DNA from: Lepeophtheirus salmonis
Lineage: Eukaryota; Arthropoda; Copepoda; Siphonostomatoida; Caligidae
DNA length: 64,000 nucleotides
Reading direction: 5' to 3'
Assembly (NCBI RefSeq): GCF_016086655.4
Contig: NC_092584.1
Coordinates: 11,769,907 to 11,833,906 of the forward strand
Positions 58,030-64,000 of this stretch are shown here, piece after piece. The notes under the pieces were generated by a model, which worked only from the letters and a program-made list of their open reading frames with translations, did no database searches and was not told the origin of the DNA. Position numbers and translations under genes: made by a program. Numbering within the stretch: the stretch's first letter is position 1; the number at the start of each line of letters is the position of its first letter.

Positions 58030-58350
58030 ATACAAAATGTACATATATGTCCTTCTCTAGAAGTGAGCGTGAATCCAAACTATACACATTGAGTTAAAAA
58101 AATAATAGACCGCGAGCATGTTGTGGTACTACGTTTATAATCAGTGATGTAAATAGTATATTTTTTAACTAGTCCGTTTTTTGGAAAAGTTAATATGAAG
58201 AAAACGTTTTCTTTTCCTCTGGAGTTTCCATTATTATTTCATACCTGAGTAATAAACTTCATTTCCAAAAAATAGATTCAGTTATATTAAAAACCTAATT
58301 CATCATTCGTGTATGTCCATTAAGACAAAGATTTACCTTGTGGATAGGTT
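58030..58350 (+). repeat. SINE-like fragment followed by composite repeat copy
   Basis: 58060-58130 resembles the 53623 repeat (TCTCTAGAAGTGAGCGTGAA, ACACATTGAGTT, AATAATA). 58165-58350 has the composite family phrases in order: GTTTTTTGGAA, TTATTATTTCATACCTGAGT, AATAAACTTC, TAATTCATCATTCGTGTATG. Confidence 0.6.
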
Positions 58351-58931
58351 GCAAAAAAAAACAGACAATCACATGAATGAGGTTTTGTGATAAAAATCAA
58401 TAAAGCCGACCCAAAAAATATATAAAATCGACAAGGATTTTTGTACTATTTAAAAATCCACTCATCATTTGAGTGGAGTCGAAAATCATCAGCTCGACTC
58501 AAATTGAACCGAATTGATAATTGTTCGAGTCCTCACAACATTATTCAAAACATATATATTTTAAGTTCATGTATTTTTTATTTTTTTTATCTTTTCCGTC
58601 TTTCTTTTGGTGCACTAATATAAGTAAATAATTATTTTGATTAAAGCTATAACTGTTAAATAATAGAGCAATTCTTTTAGGAGTTTTAGTTTTGTCGCAT
58701 TGTAATTGAAATATATATTTATATTGTATTCAATATTGTCCATGTTACATATCACAGCAACATCTCTTCAAAATAAATGCACAAAAAGATTTTGTACGCA
58801 TTAAATTTGAGAATGATTCTAACCAAAGAATTACTTAAAGACAATAAATCTTCCAATCTCAGCATCCTTTACAAGTATGTAATACGTGGCATTGGGTAGA
58901 CTTGCAATAATGTTAATGTTAGGCTCAATTA

Positions 58932-59811
58932 CCGGGTGGTCCTTTGAAATCTGAAGGCTTACTAATTCAATAATATTTATATTTATATTTCCATAAATTA
59001 AAGCATACACAATTAGTTACAAAATAAAATAAACTGGAGAAAATGAAGGGACAAAATAGAGCTGTGTGATTAGAGAAAATAAACCAAGGCAATCCTCTCA
59101 AGTCAGTGAGACCCCTTGAAAGAGATCTCAGGATGTCCCACCAGACTCTCCAAAGAGCTATCAAAAAAGTGTTTTAAATGTTTTATTATTTGTGCACGTT
59201 TTACTCGTCATATTCTTTTTTTTTATTTGTTTTGCTATATCTAATCATGTTTTACTAATTGCCCGAATTTTTTTATTGCCGAGTATCAGCACGTACTGAA
59301 AGGTTCCCCGGGAGGTTCTTCTATATATTTTATATTATAATATAAATGTTCATGAGCCTTTATTTAAAAAAAAAAAGTGGTTGGAAAGAGTGTTGTGAGA
59401 GGGGATAGACCACTTTTGACACCAGCGATGAAAGAAACACAATTCTCCGTTTCAAGTATATTTTGAATGATCTTTTGAGTACCATTGAAACCTTTTGGAC
59501 ACTCTAGAACCCCTTACTGCCCTAAAATCATCTCCCTCGAGTAAACATTTTAGGTACATTTAGGGGAAAAGGCATACAGTGTCTATCATCTAGAGGCCCT
59601 CAATGCCACTGTCAGCCAGCACTTCGGGTGCCATACCTTCCTCTACCATCTTGAAACCATCATTGCCGCTAAAGGTGAATGTATAACTGATTAGGAGAGC
59701 TCAGAAACATATCTATTTATAGTATTAATTTTGTTAAAATTATATTATTAATTAATTATTTCTTATTTAATTTTAAATTTCAATGTGATCAGATTTTAAT
59801 AGACCAGTCGG
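58932..59811 (+). mobile_element. Mariner-like element with TIRs, core deleted, carrying an insertion
   Basis: The left end CCGGGTGGTCCTTTGAAATC follows TA (58930-58931). The right end, reverse complemented, is CCGACTGGTCTATTAAAATC and is followed by TA (59812-59813). Inside are a DNA-binding remnant (EKINQGNPLKSVRPLERDLR then MSHQTLQRAIKKV, 59070-59170) and, after the insert at 59172-59379, the continuation RGDRPLLTPAMKET. The C-terminal part (ALNATVSQHFG, then LETIIAAKGECI) runs to about 59690. The catalytic core is missing. The layout equals that of 2729-3329. Confidence 0.8.
59172..59379. mobile_element. Insertion with 9-bp target duplication and A-tail
   Basis: AAAAAAGTG occurs at 59163-59171 and 59371-59379, and the transposase reading is continuous if the DNA between is removed. 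The insert ends in a run of A directly before the second copy, as expected of a LINE-mobilised retroposon. It contains GAAAGGTTCCCCGGGAGGTT but no clear tRNA-type promoter boxes. Confidence 0.65.
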
Positions 59812-59814
59812 TAC

Positions 59815-61635
59815 TTTATGTTGGTTGAAATTTTAACAAAATATGTGTAGTTATGATTGCAATCATTCAAAAAATACATTATTTGGCGTGCCTTTTCCAA
59901 AATGTATTTGAATGTGACTCGTCTATCAAGTACTCTACTACCAAGATTTGTGGGTATTAGAAAAGTTGGGCTCAATGCCCCTTCCTACTTTAACAATATA
60001 ACAAACAGAGCTTTAGCTACACATACTTGCTGCTACAATGTCATGACGTCACCCAGTTCTAGGATATTTACTCTCCGGTAGTGAAGTGGGATATTGTACA
60101 CTCCCAAATTTCTTAGTCCTTTAAATCTACATTTTATCGTCAATACTTTTCAATATTGACGATGAAACATTCCATTTAATTATCTACACGATTTCATCTA
60201 CCGCAATAATGCCTTGTTTAAGAATTATTCGTATATTTTGTTTTTTCAATCGAAGTTTAATAAATTTGATACATTGTCTTTACATTTGATTTCTTGGTGT
60301 CTTCTTTTATGTGTGAATTAAGGTGACCAACAGTAGTTACAAAATTATTATATTGCAGCTATTACTTTATATAATACAAGCAACCACATCAAACACTATT
60401 TTGTACTAATTCAAAATTTAAAATTTTTACAATAAGACTTTCAAATTATATCTTGTGAAAAAAAAAACCAAACTCACGCTCATAAGATTACTTTAAAATA
60501 AGGATTTTGTTTCTCGATGTCATTAGCACATGTATTTTTAGAATTTTAATGGAAATTTACAATTAAAAATCGATGGAATAGCTTAAATATATATAGAAAA
60601 TATAAATAACGTAAGTATTAAAAGGGCTCACCTGTTTATCATGTTGCAAATGTCTTTTATTTTTGAAGTTTATTTTTTCAACCAGTTCACTAACCGAGTT
60701 CTAAAAGGAATTGTCACTAATAAATGATTAAGGACACACTCAAAAATGAGACGTTCACAGAGATACAACTTTCTTTTATCAATATAGATTAATTAATTAC
60801 ATTTTAAACTGGACGGAAAAAGAAAGATCGATGAACCATTTTTCAAGAGGTAGGTATATTGATGTATTTGAAACTAATGATATATTTTAGTAAAGTAACA
60901 ATCACTAGTAAACAAAGACATAAAATGTTAATGATAGATGCAAAAAATATATTCAAGTGATCCGTGATTATTTCAAATATATATAGTTACAACATATACA
61001 TTATTCTCCAAATAGTTATGTACTTAAAATTCCTCATCAAATATCCTAATGAGGTAATTAATACACTATCTATTAATACAAAGAGATTCAAAAGACTTCC
61101 TTTTTGTTCTAAATGGATATAAATGAGAATATAAAAAATGAGCTTGGAAGTTTTGGATATTTTTTCTAGTATCTGACCCTTCAATGACTTTGCACAATGC
61201 AATTGATTTAAAGCACTTCAAGTGGGTTCATTAAATTTCATTTTAAATCAAAGGTTATACATATATCAATGAATATGTTCATATTTGCTACGTAATATCA
61301 AAGTTATATATATCTACAAAATCTATGTATTTTCAATATATATTCTTTTAAATGTATGATAAATGAAATTGCTCATTTGAAATAATGAGATTTAACACGA
61401 TAAGATGATATAGTATTTACTTTTTAAAGAATATTTTTTGTGATATCTTCAAAAGTTAAATGCAATAATTTAATTTTCTTTTGGCAATGGGTTTAATTTA
61501 ACTTTTTTCTGCAGTATAATATACTTTCTACACAGAATGACCAAGTAGGTAGGACACATTCTTGTATTTAAAATAGGATTTGGTTAAATAAATTCTTAAA
61601 TATATGAATCAATTCAAAATAATTAGAGTAATGCC
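59815..61635. other. AT-rich gene-free DNA
   Basis: No supported gene. A 74-codon frame at 59857-60081 lacks motifs. 60680-60715 matches the minor repeat at 3396. Confidence 0.5.
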
Positions 61636-61639
61636 GCGC

Positions 61640-61980
61640 ATTTTTTTGTGTGTATTTATCTGAAGAATTTTACAAGAACATAAATCAATCATAAGTAGAT
61701 TGACTCTGGTCTCATTCGATTAAATCCTCATTTAAAGCTAAAAAAAAATAACAATTACTAAAATGTAAACAAAGATTTTGCAGAAAGTACATATTTTACA
61801 AGAATAGGAGACATATATATCCTCTCTTTTCCTTTCAGGCATCATGTCTCATCCTCCATTAATTTCTGGCAACTTTTATTGTAAGTGAAGAAATTGAAAA
61901 AAAATATCTCCTATCAACTCATCTGGAGTTAAATCAGTAGCCAAGTCCTACTAGGTCACCAGAAAGTCTTAGAACATAAT
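61640..61980 (+). pseudogene. Relic of a cuticular protein gene (promoter, exon 1, start of exon 2)
   Basis: Aligns with the 63-kb pseudogene through the promoter (AACATAAATCAATC versus AACATAAATCACAC, and CTCATTTAAAGCT versus ATCATTTAAAGCT). It also aligns through exon 1 and intron. The start codon ATG (61763-61765) is followed at once by TAA where the paralogue has TAC, and the donor GT has become AT. The acceptor TTTCAG (61833-61838) is still intact, followed by exon 2 sequence related to the signal peptide and then GTGAAGAAATTGAAAAAAAA. After about 61980 the homology ends before the domain. TATA and GATA sites are destroyed. A mariner relic lies just downstream and may have removed the rest. 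Confidence 0.75.
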
Positions 61981-62039
61981 AAACGTTTAACAATTAATAA
62001 AACCAGCAGCCTTTAAATGAAGCTCTAAAGATGTTTTAT

Positions 62040-62610
62040 TATTGAAACTTGTTTATTAATCATTGAGAACATTATTTATGAATTTCAGCATCTTCAACCT
62101 TTTTCACATACTCCACGTGACCCCGGAACGCTTTGCACACGTAGACAACATAGTACCTCGACATTGATCATTACTCTTTCTCAACTGATTCCTTTAGGGA
62201 CTCAATAATTCTGTGAAATTGTCTATAGAACTTGCATTCAATTCGTCACCAGACGCTGTAATAAAAAGGATTGAGGTAGGGGATCTTCAGAGACCAAAAT
62301 TAGAGGAGCCATCTCCTGTTGAAAGTATAATCGGTTTTTTTTATTGATTCGTGATCTTGCAAACCTAGGAAAGTATTTTCATTCTGGAAAATCATTAATT
62401 AATCCTTGCTAGTGAATCTGTATCCAACAGAGTTTACTGTCGAATTCTACAAGGCATACGATATCATTATCTTCGAATTTTTCTTCGGTCTTCCGATTCT
62501 ATAACGATCACTGATGTCTTCGCTAGTGTTGAACTTAACCTTGACCATCCAAATGGTGGTTCTACAGACATTAAGGGTCTTTACAATATCAGAAACAATT
62601 TTTTTTATTA
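62040..62610 (-). pseudogene. Tc1/mariner transposase relic, internally deleted
   Basis: The minus strand opens near 62595 with VSDIVKTLNVCRTTIWMVKV then SEDISDRYRIGRPKKNSK, a helix-turn-helix and GRP linker. A few core fragments follow, then IPYLNPFYYSVW (third-Asp block with Asp lost) and a C-terminal tail ESLKESVEKE, YYVVYVCKAFRGHVEYVKKV ending near 62060. The tail is well preserved for a relic. It lies between the two dead cuticle copies, in the opposite orientation. Confidence 0.75.
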
Positions 62611-62614
62611 ATCA

Positions 62615-63060
62615 TAGTGCATTTCAGAAATGAAATACGAGCTGTGATGTCTATATTATGTTTATATTTTTTAACCATAGTTATTGATATAATTGATTTT
62701 GTCATTTAAAAAAAATTGGTTTTAAATCAACGTATGTGCTGAAAAAGATCACTACATAATCTATAGTGCATTTTGAATTTATCTACAAAGTGGCGAGATC
62801 AAGACCAAAAAATTTAATTACCCGTAACTTTCTGATACAGGAACATATTTTAAACATTCTACCAAAAAAAAGTTGAATTAATTAATAAATTTAACCTTTT
62901 TAAGTACATTTCTTGACAAATAATTTATTAAACTATCTAAATGGTAATTGATAAATATAATAAGTCCTTGTATCGGAAATAGGCTTTGATAAATCAATTA
63001 TTACGTATATATTGATCAGTACAACATAATCCAAGTAATACCATGCATATTTTTGCCGTA
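62615..63060. other. AT-rich gene-free DNA
   Basis: Nothing supported; the last 30 bases already belong to the duplicated cuticle promoter block. Confidence 0.5.
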
Positions 63061-63064
63061 TTTG

Positions 63065-63142
63065 TGAAAGGGATAAGACAGTTGAAACATAAATCACACG
63101 TAAGTATATAAACTCTTGTTTCTTATGATTCAATCATCATTT
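63065..63142 (+). promoter_or_regulatory. Promoter of the 63-kb cuticle pseudogene
   Basis: TGAAAGGGATAAG (63065-63077) keeps the GATA-type site of CPR-B and CPR-C with two extra bases. TATATAAA is at 63105-63112 and TCATTT at 63137-63142, again 34 bp from TATA start to initiator A. The promoter has outlived the coding part. Confidence 0.6.
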
Positions 63143-63177
63143 AAAGCTCATTTCCCAAAGAAAAAACAAATAACAAA

Positions 63178-63720
63178 ATGTACTCCAAGGTGATCAAAAA
63201 GATCCATGTTTTTCAAGCAGAGGAATCCTAACACATATAAACTATCTTCCCCCTTTCTTGCATTTTGTCTCATCCTAGGGGATTCGCTGTAGCTCTTGTT
63301 GCAAGTGAAGAAATTGAAAAAAAAGAATATGCAATCAACTCATATGAAATTGGATCAGACAGTAACACCTACACAAACCATGGTGGATCACATATACTAA
63401 ATATCAAGATCCTTAGCAGCAACTACAATACACCAGGATCTAGTAACTTTGACTATCCCTTTGAGTCCGAAAATGGGATTCGTCAACAAGCGGTGGGAAG
63501 CACTAAGTATATTGGGGATACTGAAGTTGTTGTGACGAAGGGATCTTATCAATATGTGGGGCCTGATGAACAAACCTATGTTGTTGATTGCTATGCTGAT
63601 GAAAATGGCTTCCATTCCTCAGCTCCTCATCTCCCTCAGGATGTTCCAATCTCTTTTTCTGAGATTACAGATGCTGTAGATGCTCAAATTGCATTTGCTG
63701 CCGCTAATCCCAATACCTGA
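63178..63720 (+). pseudogene. Cuticular protein pseudogene (RR-1 type)
   Basis: Exon 1 is 63178-63189 (MYSK) with a GTGATC donor. The acceptor AG expected at 63258-63259 reads TT. Past that point a frameshift separates the signal-peptide codons from the rest. From 63280 the frame is open: GFAVALVASEEIEKKEYAIN, then the chitin_bind_4 region with GSYQYVGPDEQTYVVDCYAD and ENGFHSSAPHLP, and an early stop after AFAAANPNT. Compared with the intact copies the domain has Gly to Glu (PDGQ to PDEQ) and Trp to Cys at an aromatic chitin-contact site. An AG at 63277-63278 could serve as a substitute acceptor but leads out of frame. I conclude it is inactive; a transcript using another upstream exon cannot be excluded from sequence alone. 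Confidence 0.8.
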
Positions 63721-63724
63721 TCCT

Positions 63725-64000
63725 ATAACTCTGATGCTATAAAAATAATTGAAAGTAAAGCACTGATCTCTATTATCCTTATACCATATATATCGGAATA
63801 ATTGATTATTCCTAGGCTCTAGAGCCTTCAATCTCCAAAAGGTAATTAATTGCACACTTTATATTCTCATTAGAGCCTTTTTCTGTGCCACCATTATACC
63901 TTACTAAAATAGCATTTAATGTACTTCTTTAAAATCAATAGGAATATTATTAGTTATAATAACAAAATTGGTTTATATAATTAATTGACTTGAACTTTTA
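63725..64000. other. Region after the cuticle pseudogene
   Basis: AT-rich, no gene seen up to the window end. Confidence 0.5.

Overview
The window is arthropod nuclear DNA, very AT-rich, with sparse genes and a heavy load of decayed transposons. The protein-coding content that can be supported is one family of Rebers-Riddiford (RR-1 type, chitin_bind_4) cuticular proteins, which points to an arthropod. The many internally deleted mariner-like elements and the AT content would suit a parasitic (caligid) copepod such as a salmon louse. That species-level placement is inference from style, not from a marker gene. No rRNA, tRNA, CRISPR or prokaryotic operon structure was seen.

The cuticle genes form a plus-strand cluster spread over about 36 kb. 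Three copies look intact: CPR-A (27756-28469), CPR-B (40997-41660) and CPR-C (55628-56293). Each has a tiny first exon of 4 or 5 codons, a phase-0 intron of 75 to 82 bp, and a long second exon carrying the rest of the signal peptide and the chitin-binding domain. Two further copies are dead: a promoter plus exon relic near 61640-61980, and a longer pseudogene (63178-63720) with a lost splice acceptor, a frameshift and a mutated domain. All but the most decayed copy have a TATATAAA box, and most place an arthropod-type initiator 34 bp from it. B and C share an upstream module of CCTTAC plus TGAAGGATAAG (a GATA-type site). The chitin-binding part of B and C is almost identical in DNA although the start of the same exon differs by about 16 percent, which suggests gene conversion.

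Between the genes lie at least 18 relics of Tc1/mariner transposases from several lineages, DD34D mariners and a DD37D-like group among them. A recurrent form keeps the N-terminal DNA-binding region and the C-terminal tail but has lost the catalytic core. For five of them I can place terminal inverted repeats (TIRs) flanked by TA: 15131-16044, 33330-33821, 41982-42680, 46206-47699 and 58932-59811. The last two contain younger nested insertions (a hAT-like MITE and a poly-A-tailed insert with a 9-bp duplication). Other repeats include a 199-bp hAT-like MITE, an abundant composite repeat family of unknown type in both orientations, a possible tRNA-derived SINE family, a long near-perfect hairpin at 25382-25540, and an 18-bp minisatellite.

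The remaining intergenic DNA is AT-rich and holds nothing I can support as a gene; these stretches are listed. The functional reading is simple: a small cuticle-gene array, probably co-expressed through a common core promoter, expanding and decaying by duplication inside a transposon-rich neighbourhood.
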